This document shows positions 1 through 12,500 of a stretch of DNA of 64,000 nt, in pieces. The first letter of the stretch is position 1; every line of letters begins with the position of its first letter. Origin of the DNA: Lathyrus oleraceus (lineage: Eukaryota > Streptophyta > Magnoliopsida > Fabales > Fabaceae); the NCBI RefSeq assembly GCF_024323335.1, contig NC_066585.1, positions 343,733,846 through 343,797,845 on the forward strand. Reading direction: 5' to 3'. The notes under the pieces are model-generated. The model did not search any database and was not told the origin of the DNA. It saw only the letters and a list, made by a program, of their open reading frames with translations. The position numbers and the translations under genes were made by a program.

Positions 1-80
1 CAGCGGACTGGGTCAAGGGGCAGCGCCCTTGCGGGGTTGGAGGGGCAGCGCCCTTGCGGGGTTGGAGGGGCAGCGCCCCT
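1..80. repeat. GC-rich 25-bp tandem repeat in H leader
   Basis: About three copies of a 25-bp unit containing GGGGCAGCGCCC, which is itself an inverted repeat. It continues off the left edge. Confidence 0.8.
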
Positions 81-186
81 GTCCAAAATTTTAATGAACA
101 ATTCATTTGAAATGGACATTGTTTTTGCATCCACACAACTCTTGCGCAGGCACAAAACAGAAACCCCAAAATTTTGACTCTGGGAG

Positions 187-400
187 TGTGACGACCGTCA
201 CAGGCGTGTGACGACCGTCACAGGCAATGTGAGTGTGACGAGCGTCACAGGGTTGTTACGACCGTCACAGGTCAAAACAGAAATGCCTAAAATTCTGTGA
301 GTCTGTTACGACCGTCACAGGTCAATCTATGGGTCTGTTACGAACGTCACGCGTCTTGTTACGACCGTTACGCATCCAGTTTGTTACGCTTGTTATGCTC
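187..400. repeat. Cluster of short dyads in H leader
   Basis: TGTGAC-GACC-GTCACA occurs at 187-202 and 207-222, and TGTGAC-GAGC-GTCACA at 234-249; five or so decayed versions follow to 400 (GTTACGACCGTCAC and similar). Each intact copy is a 6-bp stem with a 4-base loop. Confidence 0.8.
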
Positions 401-585
401 GTCACACGAGCTTCACGCGGCCAATTAACAAACTTTGAAACAGTCAACACACGTGTTCCAAAAACCCTAAATTGGCAACTCCTTGACGGCACAACCCTTG
501 CGCCGTCACCAACCCTAATGCGCCAATTTCAGACCGTCAAACACACCTCGATTGTTGATTCAGTATGATTGATCAACAGGTCATT

Positions 586-810
586 GCTTCACCATACTAA
601 TGTCGGATTCCGAAGCAAATGACCATTGATCGCTCAAAGGAAAACAATCATTTAGTGTTCGAATGAATGAAATAGAAACAGTATATCACATATACTGTAC
701 TTTGCATTAGGATTACTTATATCATATATAAGTTGATCGGTCTCAATTGCGTAACCTATGGACGATCGATGTATCGCTGCTTCACCATACTAATGTCGGA
801 TTCCGAAGCA
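586..810. repeat. Pair of perfect 32-bp direct repeats
   Basis: The 32 bases at 586-617 recur identically at 779-810 (both begin GCTTCACCATAC and end TTCCGAAGCA). They lie in the H leader; no coding role is visible. Confidence 0.85.
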
Positions 811-945
811 TAGTCAACATCAATCATCCAACTCGTACACTCATGATGCCAAATTTAATTACCCGTTTAATTAATTGATTCATTCTGTCTTTTAATCATA
901 TTAATACAGAAATTAAACACCTATCCGAGTCATGGTTTCGTAAGT

Positions 946-958
946 GGCTCTGATACCA
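946..958 (-). other. Primer-binding site of H (initiator Met-tRNA)
   Basis: The minus strand reads TGGTATCAGAGCC directly after the LTR end with one spacer base. This is the usual copia PBS in plants and fixes both the element class and its orientation. Confidence 0.9.
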
Positions 959-959
959 C

Positions 960-2353
960 TGAAGGAGAATTGCGACCCAAAGCGCAGCGGAAATTAAAAA
1001 AATTTCTCCTTTAGAGATCCTTACGAATGGTCATGATCAGTGATAGAATATTTACCTCTTGTGACGACTGAAACCTTTGGTGCAAATCTCTTGTGACGAT
1101 CAAAACCTTTGATGCAGATCCACGAAGCGATCACGAACGTTGAACGATGACAACGTCTCTACTCAGTCCACACGAACGGGTTCCTTCAATCTCAGTGCTA
1201 GCTGGTACGAATGAAGGCTTTGAGTGAGAGAGAGAGAGATTGATAGAAAACGAGAATAATGCAACCGCAAATTTTTGCTTCTGCACAAGGGTTCTATTTA
1301 TAGAACCACTTGTGTGGGCTTCAAGCTAAAAAGCCCACTTAAGTGTATTTTGGCCCATATCTTATAATATGCCCAAAATCACTTAAGCCCATGGTACCTT
1401 ACCATATTTCGTATTCTACTCAAGTACACCGTACCTTACGATGTTCTATAATTCACTTAAGGGTACCGTACCTTACGATATTCCTTAGTTACTCTATCTC
1501 TCATCAATCCGTCCTTTGTGTGTGACCCTGTAGGTTTTCGCGGCGTTGGCAATTATATTAAATCATGTATTTAACATAATAAACAGTGAGCGGTATCTAG
1601 CAACACATCACTGCTACCCAAGACACGAAAATGTCATGTGATCTGACAATTCCTTCTGTGATAATAATTATGTGTATAATTACCCTTTTGCCCTTATGTC
1701 TATATTGAACACAAGGTATAGACCGTGTCATCCTTGTCCAGTTCAATATTGGGCCCATAGACATTTATCCTGTTACGCAGGATGGGCAAATTCCATCTAG
1801 GACACTCATGTCCCTCAGCATGCTTTGTGGAGTACCCATCAACTGTCTTTATGGTTATCCAGTTACGGACAACGTTTGATCAGCAATAAAGCACTCGACT
1901 CTACATCTAGGATCCATAGTGGTTTCAGGTCGAAGAGTGGAATACACTATTATCACCATGAGAATAACTTATGACACCTTGCATAACTTTCTATATAGTA
2001 TTCTCATAGCGGGTCAATCCGGTATAAATATTACTCCTAATATTCATACCTATGTTTAAGACTTGATAACTCTTTATCCATGATCCATGAGATGTGATCA
2101 TCAGTCTACAAACATAATAGTCTTAATGCTTTAATGTTATCCCACTTCACACTAAAGCTCGACTACGGATACTTTAAGAATAATGTCCTTATGTTTAATG
2201 TGTTCTCATGATTAAGTCACACTTAATACATTAAACGGACTATCTATTCCAGGGACTTTACTAAACAAACGTAATAAAGAAAAAGCCTTTTATTATTAAT
2301 AAATAATTCGATACAAGTACCAAAAGTATTGGCCTCTAGGGCTTACACCAACA
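960..2353 (-). repeat. 5' LTR of copia element H
   Basis: The ends are TG...CA on the minus strand. A TATA box (TATAAATA, 1302 to 1295) divides U3 from R. The region between 1330 and 2340 is AT-rich and noncoding. Boundary at 2353 could shift by 3 bases because the junction reads CAACAACAAC. Confidence 0.85.
1295..1302 (-). promoter_or_regulatory. TATA box of H LTR
   Basis: TATAAATA on the minus strand, about 340 bases before the LTR 3' end, in the position expected for the LTR promoter. Confidence 0.55.
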
Positions 2354-2915
2354 ACAACTTTGGCTAAACGTCACCTTCGAGGCAAGTCTTCCCAATAAGA
2401 GCCTTGTTAATGAAGAAGCTGAGGAAGTAAAAAATAAAAGGGTCGAAGGAATCCGCTTGGCTCAACTAACCCCAAGCGATGAAGGGAAAGCCCTTCGACC
2501 GACATTTATGAGCTATGTCATGATGTTTGTAAAACGTCATGAGTTCATGTCGAACATGGCCCCTTTCGTAGCCAGAAAATACGGTCCAGAATGGTTCACG
2601 AGGCCTCTCCCATCTCCCACCAAAAAACCAAGAAACAGAGTCCCTTTTGATCTGGGAAGCCTTTCTAACTCCAAAACTAATAACCCTTAGGTTAAATCCA
2701 TCGAAGAGTCAGGTCACCCTGATTGCTTATCAGCCTAATCTCGTGGCTCGACAATTTGGGATGATTCAGATTCTCCCAAAATGTCTTTACGATAGAAAAA
2801 ACACCCTCCTTCTCTATAACACAAATCACAATGAAACCACCACTCTCAAAAAAATAGGTCGATACACTGGCAGAACACACCTTACCCCAGTTAGCTTCGA
2901 GCCAAGATTCCTTTG
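2354..2915 (+). pseudogene. Element A antisense ORF, plant-mobile-domain part (5' piece)
   Basis: A reading frame from about 2400 to 2640 (contains SYVMMFVKRHEFMSNMAPF and KYGPEWF) continues after one frameshift near 2640 in another frame (RLNPSKSQVTLIAYQPN, ARQFGMIQILPK) up to FEPRFLC at 2915. These blocks resemble the aminotransferase-like plant mobile domain (PMD). Tat-lineage gypsy elements are known to carry an antisense ORF of this kind between integrase and the 3' LTR. The N-terminus is cut off by copia H at 2353. The ORF resumes in frame at 7794 after the solo LTR. It is broken, so it is a relic. Confidence 0.7.
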
Positions 2916-5900
2916 TGTAAGACCCTAATTTTGACCCTAAGATCCCTCATGGCATCAAATCATTGCTCATTGCATTGCCTCAAGGATCATAGCATGTTTG
3001 GCTCTTTAACCCTAGGGTTGGGACTTTGTGAGTGGTTTGAGACCACCAAGAATGCTTGTATTGTATATTATTGCTTTTCTTATTTTTGATTACTAATCAA
3101 AAGCACAAAAATATATCACTAACTCTTTTTGTTTTGAAGCTCAAGTGATCATGCACTCCACAATGCTCCTAGGAGGCTCCTAAGCTCAATGAAATGGCTA
3201 GATGAAGATAAAAGCAAGCATGACAATGATCCACAAAGTTACTAATCATCATATATGTCTCCCAAGTATCTCAATTTTCCAATTTGATCAGGATAACCCA
3301 AAGGGCTTGAGGATTGTTTCCCAAAGAAACCCTAATTCAACTGTGCTTTGACTGTGCCTTGCTCATGAAGCAACCTCAATCTATGATCAAATTTAATCAA
3401 GTGAAGTTCTTTCATTCATTATTTTATGCATATATGAGCCTATGTGAGGCTCCTCAATCATTCATTCATCAAGATTGGAAGTTTGACCTTGAAAAGTTGA
3501 CCAGTCAAGTCATCTGACTAAATTGAAGATCACTGAGATACAACTCTTGATGTGTTTGTCAAATGAAGATGACCCCAAGAGAAAAACTGTTCTTAAGAAC
3601 CATATGAACAACTTTCATGTTCATCAAAAATCCATTTGAAACTTTTAAGGTCATCATTCATTTCAAAACATTATAGGTCATTTTTACTGAAACCCTAATT
3701 TTGGGTCAACTACCCAAGGACATAACTTCCTTAATTTTTATGATTTTGAGATGAGACCAAATGCATTGGAAATCTTAAGATGTCTAATTCAAATTTTATT
3801 TTTGACAAAATTTAATAATCATAAAATAAATGCATGTGATAATACAAAATATTATAGGTCACTTTGGACCTAAGTCATTGAATTTGAAAAATTCCCAACT
3901 TCAAATGCCCATAACTTTCTCATAAAAAATCCAAATGATGCAAAATTTGAGTCTACATTGATCATCTTGAAAAGATATACAACTTTGATGTTGGAGGTTT
4001 TTCCATTTGAAGGTTTCATAATGGAAACAGAGGGGCTTGAAGAGGCTTGCTTTTGGTGAAAATTTTCAAAGGGTGACTTAGACATGTTTTGTGCCCAAAC
4101 TTTCACAGTCAGTTTTCATTAATTTCCAAATACCAAATGAATTTTTGCCCAACATGACTTTTGTTCCTTATTTCACGAGCTTTCCAACCATTACTCACAT
4201 TACTTTTTTGGACTTTCCATGTGTGAGTTTCGAAGAGCTTTCTCTTTATGTCCATTTTGGCATTTCATGATATAACTTGATGTGCAAGCTTGTGAAGATC
4301 ATTATGCACGTCCAATTCATTTCCAGTTGACCTTAGCATGGTGTATCACCCATCATTTGGCCTTACATGCGCCTGTACAGGCCCATGCAAGGAGAATTCA
4401 AATCCCACGCACACGAGGGAACCATGTCTTGCAACCCTCTTCAGCTATAAATAAGAGCTCAATCTCCTTCATTTCACAACCAAGTGGAGATCTGAATTGC
4501 TGCTAAATTGAAATCCCAACCCTCACTAAAGGAATTTTCAATTTTCTTTCTCTTTTTCAAGCTTGAAATTCAACATCATTAGTTGATTTTCAAAGCTCAA
4601 TTCCTTAACCTATCATCTCCATCACACTTCCAGAGCAAAAGCAGGTCAAGATCTTGGAGAATTCGTGGCATTTGAAGCTTCATTTCAGAGGTAGAACCTC
4701 AAACTTTTTTGATCTAGATCTTGCAATACAATGTGATTTTCTTTGGTTTGTGTGGTTTTCTGAAGTCCTCTCACTTGAGCCAGGCCAATGGTGGTCTTAA
4801 TTGTTCAAATCGTGTCATTCCAGTTGACACACCGTGATCTTCCATCTCACATTTCTCTCTAAATAGGAAGAGTGAGGATGATCCATGGTTACAGTGGTGA
4901 TGCACATCACCTGAGCTTCATTTTGATGTCCTTATTTTTTATTTTCATTACAATTTATTTTCCTGCGCGTGGTGGCCGGAAATGGTTGGATCACCGGAGA
5001 AGATGGTGGTTTCCACCACCATTCCCACGTGTTTGCTGTACAGCTCTTGGATCGTGCCTAAACGTTATAATCGTGGCCATCCATTGTGATTACTTGTTTT
5101 AATGCCATGTGTTGCGCGCTTGACTTGAGATCACTATGCATCCGCGCCTCTGAGCCTTTGATCCCTTGCCACGTCAATTAATGAAATGATCTGATGGCTG
5201 CGCATTTTTCTATTTTTCCTATTTTCTTTTAATTTCAGTTAATTATTTTAATTTTCAAAAATTCATAAATATTTTATTTGAAGTCACAAAAATATGAGAC
5301 CAATGCCAAAAAATTTCTTCAAAAATCTAGTTTCATATTTTGATTTTTAATTATTTTTGTGACTTCATTTAATATTTTTTGTGAATTATTTGGTTTTTAA
5401 TAGTTTTAATTCATTTTTAAATACTTTTTGATATTTGAAAAATCCAAAAATATTTTCCTAACACCTAGGGATCATGATAAATCAATGAAAAATAGTCTCA
5501 TCAATTTCTTATTTAATTTGAGATTTATTTGAGATTTTAATTCATATTATATTATTTTTCATTGTTTTTAATTGTTTTAAAATAGTTTCTGATTTAAAAA
5601 ATTGTTGAGAAAATTTGTCAAAGTTTGTTTGACCATGTTAGACCTATGAGAATTTAATTGGACTTGTTGAAGTTGATTTGAATTAAATTTGAGGTTTGAC
5701 CATATTTTGATTATTTTATTTTGCATTTATTTTTTATTCAAAAATTACCAAAAAATTATGTTTGACTTGTTGACTTGTAATCTTCATTTCTTTTCTGTTT
5801 GGCATTGATTAATGATGACTTGGTTCACATTTGATCAATTGAGTTTGATACTTGAATTCTTTTTTCATCCATTTCATATTCATCTCATTCTTTTCTTAAT

Positions 5901-7788
5901 TTGGCCAATGAGTTAATGTCTTATGGTTGGTCTTGACAAATGAGAGGTTTAACCTTCTTTGATCAAAACCAAACTCAACTTGATCCAAGATCAAGTGAGT
6001 TGTTTTGTGTCCAAGATAGGTTGCTTCTTGGTCAAGCAAAAAACCTGAAGTCCATACAAGGTCTCTCCCCTTTTGTTTTGGCATGGCAAGATTGTGGAGC
6101 TTGGCTTACTAGTCATGATCTCTAACTTGTGTTTATTTGCCTATAGTTTTATTGACCGGTCTCAGATAGGTGTGACTACTACATTAGTCCACTTACGATT
6201 GCTTAACATAGCGCTACATTGTCTTATGACAAACTAACATAACTTCACTAATCACTAACTTTAATTTGAGCATTTAATTTCTTGCCCTTTACTTTAATGC
6301 ACTTTATTTCTTGCTCATTTATTCATATTTCTTTTCATTTTGCTCACTTGAGCATATATTTTATGTTTATGTCATTTTTCTTTTGCTCATTTGAGCTCAA
6401 TATTGTATATAAATATATTGTTGTCTTGTGATTGTTTTGTTTTGTGTGAACCTAATGGAAAAAGGAGAAAGGACTTATAATTAGGACATACCCATGCTTA
6501 AAGGAGTTCAAGAGCAACTAGGCCTCATGCCTTTAGAATGCTAAACATGTTAAAGAGCAACTAGGCCTCATGCCTTTAGAATGCTAAATTTCAAAGTTGA
6601 CTCTAAAGGACTTCTTATCTAAACTTATTCTTTGTCCATTCCCCTTATTGTGTTGTGGAATTTTTGATGTTTGCTCTTGTGTGATAGGGATTCCATCTTG
6701 AGATAGTAAAGAGGACCATTGTTATCAATAGCCAAGTTAAGAGAGACAAGCCAAATGGAGATCCAAGGAGCTTGAATCTGAATTGTTTGATTGCTTGATT
6801 GTGTGCTAAGTCCAAAGGAAAGGAACATCTTGAATCATCTCTATGATTTCAAGAAAAGGAACTCTAAGGGTTTTTATCTTTGTCCTCTTATCTTTGCATG
6901 CTTTAGGACTAGCCCTTCTCTTCTTCTCTTTACTCTAACCCAAGCCAAAAATCTTTTCTTCAAACTTTGACTTTGTTTCAAACTAGAAACCTAGGCCTTA
7001 TGCCTTTGACTTTTCAAAATCTTTTCATCAATACTCATTGTGAATAAATCCTAATCCAAATTTGACTTCATTTTGTAAATAAACTTAACTTGTAAATATA
7101 ACTCATTTCAAGTTATTTTTGTGGTTCCAATGGCCACCTTATTAAAACCTTTTCATAAACATTAGTCATAGGTTTGAGTTATCATAGTGGTTGATGTAAA
7201 TCTCACCTCATCCTTAGTGATTGGATTATAAGTCTTCCATACTTATTATAGGGTTAACCCCTCACTAGTATGTTGAAGCTTTCCTCACATGGTGGATTGT
7301 TGGTTTAGGTTGAGTTTTCTCCCTTTGATAACAAAAGACCTTAAGGCTTTTGGTCAAATCAATTCACCAATCTTTGTAATTTTTACCCCGAACTACGAGG
7401 TTTTGATCTTACCTTTGTGATGGTACGTAGGCAATGGGTTCATCCATTCAAACAACCAATTTGTAAATATAATCTATTCTCTTCTCATCCCTCCAATCTT
7501 TTGCACATATTTTCACAAATACCAACCTATAACATATGTTTGCAAAAAGTGGTTCCCTTATAGTACTAAAGATGTTTTGGGTGCGTAAAACCTTCCCATT
7601 TCATAACCAACCCCCTTACCTAGATCTCTGACATTTTTATTAGTTTTTGATTTGACAAAACTTCTTACTTGGCTTTTGTTCGCTTTTTAGCCTTTCCTTT
7701 GGACAAATAAAAGTGCGGTGGCGACTCAAATTGTATGTTTACTTTTGGTTTAGTCAATAAACCTAAAGGTAACGAAAATCCCGCTACA
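2916..7788 (+). mobile_element. Solo LTR (4.87 kb) of an Ogre-like gypsy family
   Basis: The segment begins TGTAAGACCC and ends CCCGCTACA, and is flanked by the perfect duplication CTTTG (2911-2915 and 7789-7793). Joining the flanks restores the host reading frame (FEPRFLC followed by TPEFGKWW). There is no primer site, polypurine tract or coding sequence, so it is a solo LTR left by LTR-LTR recombination. Length and the shared ACTACG...TACGTAGGCA module at 7391-7433 link it to the Ogre LTRs further right. The whole 4.9 kb is AT-rich and noncoding; small open frames within it are not convincing. Confidence 0.9.
4446..4453 (+). promoter_or_regulatory. TATA box of solo LTR
   Basis: TATAAATA about 1.53 kb into the LTR, followed by a pyrimidine-rich stretch. 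Likely promoter of the former element. Confidence 0.5.
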
Positions 7789-7793
7789 CTTTG

Positions 7794-8210
7794 CACTCCA
7801 GAATTTGGGAAGTGGTGGTCACGATATTATGCTGAAGAGTTTTATGATGCTCCTTCGTTCACTCGGCACTTTAATAAAGCTTTCCTCTCTGTGCAGGAAA
7901 AAATTAAGAATGGTACTTACACACATATCAAAGAAATTCAGGCATTCCAAAACTACTTTGAAACTGCCTATAGGCCCGATGATCTTAGTCGAACCATCCG
8001 CGAGGCAGTTGTCACGTTGAAGAAAAAAATTCAAAGAAAATGGAGAACTTAAAAATCCCTTTGTAGGCTCCTCCTAAAAAACAGTACGAAACGACTTTCA
8101 AAATGTATCCTCTTAAATTTCCTCGACTGCCAAACGGTGATTTTGGAGTGGCCCTTGCCCCTCCATTCCCAGTCTGGTTCATCTGTGGGGATTCTATAAA
8201 AATCCTTCAA
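7794..8210 (+). pseudogene. Element A antisense ORF, PMD part (3' piece)
   Basis: After the solo LTR the frame continues CTPEFGKWWSRYYAEEF through HIKEIQAFQNYFE and YRPDDLSRTIREA, a block recognisable in PMD-like retrotransposon ORFs. Frameshifts at about 8028 (an A-run) and 8071 move the frame; the continuation reads APPKKQYETTF, PLKFPRLPNGDFG and FICGDSIKILQ, ending near 8210. Function in the element is unknown. Frameshifts show it is not maintained. Confidence 0.65.
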
Positions 8211-8410
8211 TAACAATCACAGAAAAAAGTCTAGCGGGTGGTTGCGACTAAGCATACTTTAGACAATTCCAAAGGGCATCTTCATATAGGGATCGAAGAT
8301 GTTCGAATTGAATCAAATATATATGAAGGTGTGGAGTGGGAGGTCTTCCGAATCACATATCTCTATTAGGATATTTACTCTTGACTCGTAATAACTGCTT
8401 TATTTTTACT

Positions 8411-8952
8411 TTTAGCTACCAGAGTTCCACCCAAAAAACCAACGACCAAGAAGTTGGTCGAAGCAAAGGCCGGGGGAAGTAGCATGACCATAAAGGTACA
8501 TCTTTACTTTGCCCATTACTTTTTGTTATGTATAATGGCATTACTAACAGAGAATTGTCGATATTTTTATTCAGGTCGCTCGAAAACCTCCCCCTACTCC
8601 TAAAAAAATCAAAACGAAAGAAGTTGGAGTCCCCATCGTGATAGAGTCGGACAAAGAAGACTTGTCTCCTATTCTAGATCTAACCCTCAGGAAAAGGAAG
8701 AAGCAACCAAAAATTACTGAAGCCTTAAGCCAGCCTCAGGCAAAATTTTCCAGAGTTGTAAAACGACATGCTGCTCTTACCATCCTGGAGCCTACTCCTG
8801 AAGAGCTATCGAAGATAGCAGCAACGCGGGTTGAAAGCCACAACTCTAGCCCTGGAGTCGAAGGGGAAAAGATAAAAGCATACACTACTTTGTTCTTTAG
8901 ATTGATTGTCTTCTATCACTTTGACTAATTTATCTCTTGATTTTGGCTTTCA
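8411..8952 (+). pseudogene. Element A antisense ORF, short middle exons and introns
   Basis: A short coding stretch (VPPKKPTTKKLVE) ends at AAAG followed by GTACATCTTT near 8495; an intron-like stretch ends TTTATTCAG at 8576, and coding resumes (RKPPPTPKKIKTK, rich in K, P, E). A second intron-like stretch ends GGCTTTCAG at 8952, but its 5' site would be AAAAG followed by AT instead of GT. Spliced antisense ORFs fit what is seen here; the damaged donor agrees with decay. Confidence 0.5.
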
Positions 8953-10285
8953 GGGTGGTGCAGGCGTTGCCACACAAACAACAGCCAAATCTCCTTATGT
9001 ACTAGTCCTTCTTAATAGTGTTGGTGAACCTACCTACCATCAAACATCTGCAAGGGGTTCATAGAAAATCTCAATGAGCGAAATTAACCAACCTATTATT
9101 GAGGAGCGTGAGACTTCGCCACCCAAAATCACCACCCAATACTCTCATACCAGTGGTTCTGATCATGAAAATGACTCGGGTAAAGAAACCCGAGCTGAAG
9201 TGATCAAAGATGCTATGGTGGTGGACGAAGAAGTCCATGCTAAAGATGACTCTGAAGGTGGCTTGTCTGATGTCAAAATTACAGACAATGCTGCTCTAAG
9301 AGGTAATGACGGCCAAGATGAGGAGATGAGGGAAGAAGAATAAGAAGATCGGCCACTATTCCATGATTGACCTGGTGGTGATGATGATGAGGACCTTGAG
9401 GAGGAGGATAACAATGGTGAGGGGAACAATGATGATAATGACGAGACAAATGAAGGATAACCTCAGGGCCCAACTACTGCTACTCCAACAGTTGATGTTA
9501 TTCCTGAAGGTATCAAAGCTTCGACAGGAACAACTGAGTGTCTCTCTTCAGAAGAACTAGTCGCTCTAAAACAAAGTCAACCTCTCGAGTATCTGAAGGC
9601 TATGTTGAGTAGAAGGGAGAGCTCGTATGAAAGAAGTCTTAGCACATCTACAACATCTGAGGATCAACCTTCGAGCAAACCTGTAGATGAGGCACTCATG
9701 AAAATCAAAGAAAAGATCTTCAAGGGTGATCTATTCCTACTCTTGTTGGTTGATCCTTCTTCCCCGTTATCCTTGAAAATTCTCCTTAACCAGGTTAATT
9801 TATTAGAAGCTTCTCCCGCGGTTTCCAATGTCATCTTGGAGTTGGGTACTATGATCGAACAAGTTATTATTGATCATAAGCTGTTACCCCAAATTACCAA
9901 GGAAATTGAGAAAAAAGTTGGTGCTGAAGCAACTGCTTGGGATGCGACTACTGAATCGACTAACAAAGTAATGGAATTGGAGCAGACCAAAGAGAAAAAC
10001 AAGGCGGAGATCGAAAGCCATGACCGTGACATTGGCTATTGGGAAGCACAAATAAAGGAACTAAAGACCAAGATCTCTGAAGCCAAAAAATGCAAAGGTG
10101 AGATTTTAAAGTTTGATGACACTTCCATGGCTAAGGAGCTAGATTTTGGTCTGGAGTTTGTCGAAAAGGCACGAAAACTAGAGGCAAAGCTCGCGACTCT
10201 TCCGTCACAAAGATCCCTATGTGAGAAACGTCTGGAGCTTCACAAGGCAAAATATCTCCATATGAAGACTCATCTCCCTTTTTAG
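8953..10285 (+). pseudogene. Element A antisense ORF, C-terminal acidic and coiled-coil part
   Basis: From 8953 an acidic, low-complexity stretch (9074-9343, many D/E, then a frameshifted repeat of GATGATGA type codons around 9370-9460) leads to an open frame of 227 codons at 9602-10285. The last part is rich in E, K, L and predicted by eye to be coiled coil (from about residue 105 to the end). No enzyme motif is seen. It belongs to the antisense ORF of A by position and orientation, not to a host gene. Confidence 0.55.
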
Positions 10286-10427
10286 CTTTAGTCTCTTTTG
10301 CGTTTATCTCCTCATGACTTTTGGTTTCAATTGTACTGATTATTATCCCTTTGGGCCTTTGTAATGAATTTAAGGCATGTTGGCAATATTTTTATTACCA
10401 TGTTGGCTTCGACCAATTCACATGCAA

Positions 10428-11681
10428 TTATTCGTTTATCATTTTTATCTCTTGGAGCGCTGGCTTATACTTTTTCAAATATTTTCCATTCACTCTTAAG
10501 ATTCTTTTATCTTTATTAAGCTCTTCAATCTCATAAGCACCATTAGATAATACTTGTAAAATTTGAAAATGACCTTCCCATTTGGGGGACCATTTCCCTA
10601 AGGCCCTATCCTTTCGATCCATTGGAAAGATCACTTTCCAAACCAAGTCCTCAGGTGAAAACATCTTGATTTTAACCTTCTTATTGTAAGATTTATCTAC
10701 TCTCTTCTTCTGCCTTTCCAATAATTCCAAGGCCTTGAGTCTCTCCTCATCTAGATCAACTAACTTATCTAACATCATGTTCCAATATGATTTTGATGGA
10801 ATTTCATGATGTCTCTGAATTCTTGTTGATTGAAGGTAAATCTTGACTAGTAAAACTGCATCATGACCAAAGGTCAGTCGAAATGGGGTCGAATTAGTGG
10901 CTTCCTTGGGGGAGGTTCGACACGCCCATAAAACCTGATCTAGAGTCTTTTTCCAATTTCTGGACCTCTTCCCCACATGTTTCTTAATCAAACTAATTAC
11001 CACCTTATTCGCTGCTTCGACCTGACCATTAGCCTGAGCATAATATGGTGTAGAAGTTAATAATTTGAAACCCATTTCCTTAGACAATTCTTGCATCTCT
11101 CGACCAGTAAATATTGATCCTTGATCTGTTGTGATGGTCTCTAGGATTCCAAATCTATAAATAATGTGTTTATGGATAAATTCAATCACATCTTCTTGGT
11201 CTACGTTTGGTAAGGGTACAACTTTGATCCATTTTGCAAAGTATTCAATGCCAACCAAAATATACCTCTGACTTTTAGGTGATGGTGGTCGAATTTCTCC
11301 AACTAAATCTAAAGCCCAACTTCTAAAAGGCCAAGGTTTGACTATAGAATGCAATTCGTTTGTAGAGACATGTTGTATGCCTGCATGTACCTGACACTCT
11401 TGGCATCCTTTGGCGAATTCAATGCAGTCTTTTAACATGGTAGGCCAGTGCATCCCTTGGCGAAATAATAACCATTTCATCTTATGGCCAACCTGGTGTG
11501 CCCCACATGCCCTACTATGGACAGTCGAAAGGGCTAGATATGCCTCTGATTCACTAAGACATTTGAGTAAAACTCCCTCAGGAGTCTTTTTGAATAATTC
11601 AATACCCCAAAAAACATAACTTAAAGCTCGAAACCTGGTTTTCCGTTCGGTAGACGTTGTCGGATTCTTTAAATACTCCAT
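10428..11681 (-). pseudogene. Element A integrase
   Basis: An open frame of 417 codons. The zinc-binding HHCC region is at residues 56-95 (HSRACGAHQVGH ... CQEC). The catalytic D-D-E residues are in ALDLVGEI, TTDQGSIF and GQVEAANK. The C-terminal part has FSPEDLVWK and KWSPKWEGHFQI, as in gypsy integrases. This is the best-kept part of A, yet the start is not natural: upstream codons in the same polyprotein are interrupted. Integrase would insert the element cDNA into chromosomes. Alone, without intact RT, it cannot move. Confidence 0.8.
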
Positions 11682-11693
11682 TGTTGGTTTTCT

Positions 11694-12500
11694 CTAATCC
11701 CCGTCTGTTAGGCTATCTACTGCAAATATTTCGAAGCTCTCTTTGTCGGTGTATCCCAACTTTATCGTTTCTAAGTTTGATGGGGATAATTTGGTCGACA
11801 CAACTCTTTCTCTGACTTCAATTACTTTTTGCAATTTCTCTTTTGAAATTTTATACACAGATGCAATTTGAGCCAAGTCGTTATCCACTTGATTTTCCAA
11901 TTGAGGTATGTCTTGAATACTAGTCATCTCGAATCATCTTAACAATCGATTGCCTATTATGAAGTACATGATGAGATTATCTTTAACACATTTGTACTCT
12001 TTTGTGATCTGTTTTATAACTAACTCTGAGTCACCCATTATCTCGACTCGAGTTACCCCTAATTCCAACAATATCTCAAGTTCGGCTATTAAAGCTTCAT
12101 ATTCAGCCTCATTGTTCGAGCAAAGGCCTTCCACTTTATACTTTAATTTTGTTGGAATTTTATTAGGAGAAATAATTAGAACTCATATGCCTGTCCCATC
12201 TTTGTGACTAGACCCATCGAAGTATAACTTCCAGGGTTCTAATTCTAGATAATGCAACATGTTTTCAATTATAGAGTGATTGACTATAAGTTCTGCTACC
12301 ATTTGTCCCTTAACAACTTTTAATGGCATGTAAGTTAGGGAATATTCAGTTAAAGCTAGTCCCCATTTTCCAATTCGATTGTGCAAAATTGGCTTAGACA
12401 ACATATGTTTAATAACATCAAAATGAGATGAAACATAAACATCAACGGGTTTTATATAATGCTTCAACTTCGCACAAGAAAAATATAAGCATAAACACAA
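11694..12500 (-). pseudogene. Element A RNase H region
   Basis: Pieces in different frames: 12500-12183 (PILHNRIGKWGLALTEYSL, YFDGSSHKDGTGI, with the first RNase H aspartate in YFDGSS), 12134-11934 ([16 protein letters not shown] and [11 protein letters not shown], holding the E and second D), and 11927-11694 linking to integrase. At least two frameshifts separate them. Confidence 0.7.

Larger units (their letters stand above)
1..2353 (-). mobile_element. Ty1/copia retrotransposon H, 5' LTR and leader only (cut by window edge)
   Basis: Read on the minus strand this is a 1.39-kb LTR (2353 to 960), one spacer base, a primer-binding site matching the 3' end of initiator Met-tRNA, and about 945 bases of leader without a usable reading frame. 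Gag would lie to the left of the window. The LTR begins TGTTGGTGTAAGCCC on the minus strand and ends CA. It is inserted in the plant-mobile-domain antisense ORF of element A. The 5 bases beyond the LTR at 2354-2358 (ACAAC) are the candidate target duplication; the partner copy is off the window. Confidence 0.85.

Noticed and set aside
9602..10285. 227-codon coiled-coil frame as a host gene
   Set aside because: It follows the PMD part on the same strand and converges on integrase, as in transposon antisense ORFs; the upstream part is frameshifted.
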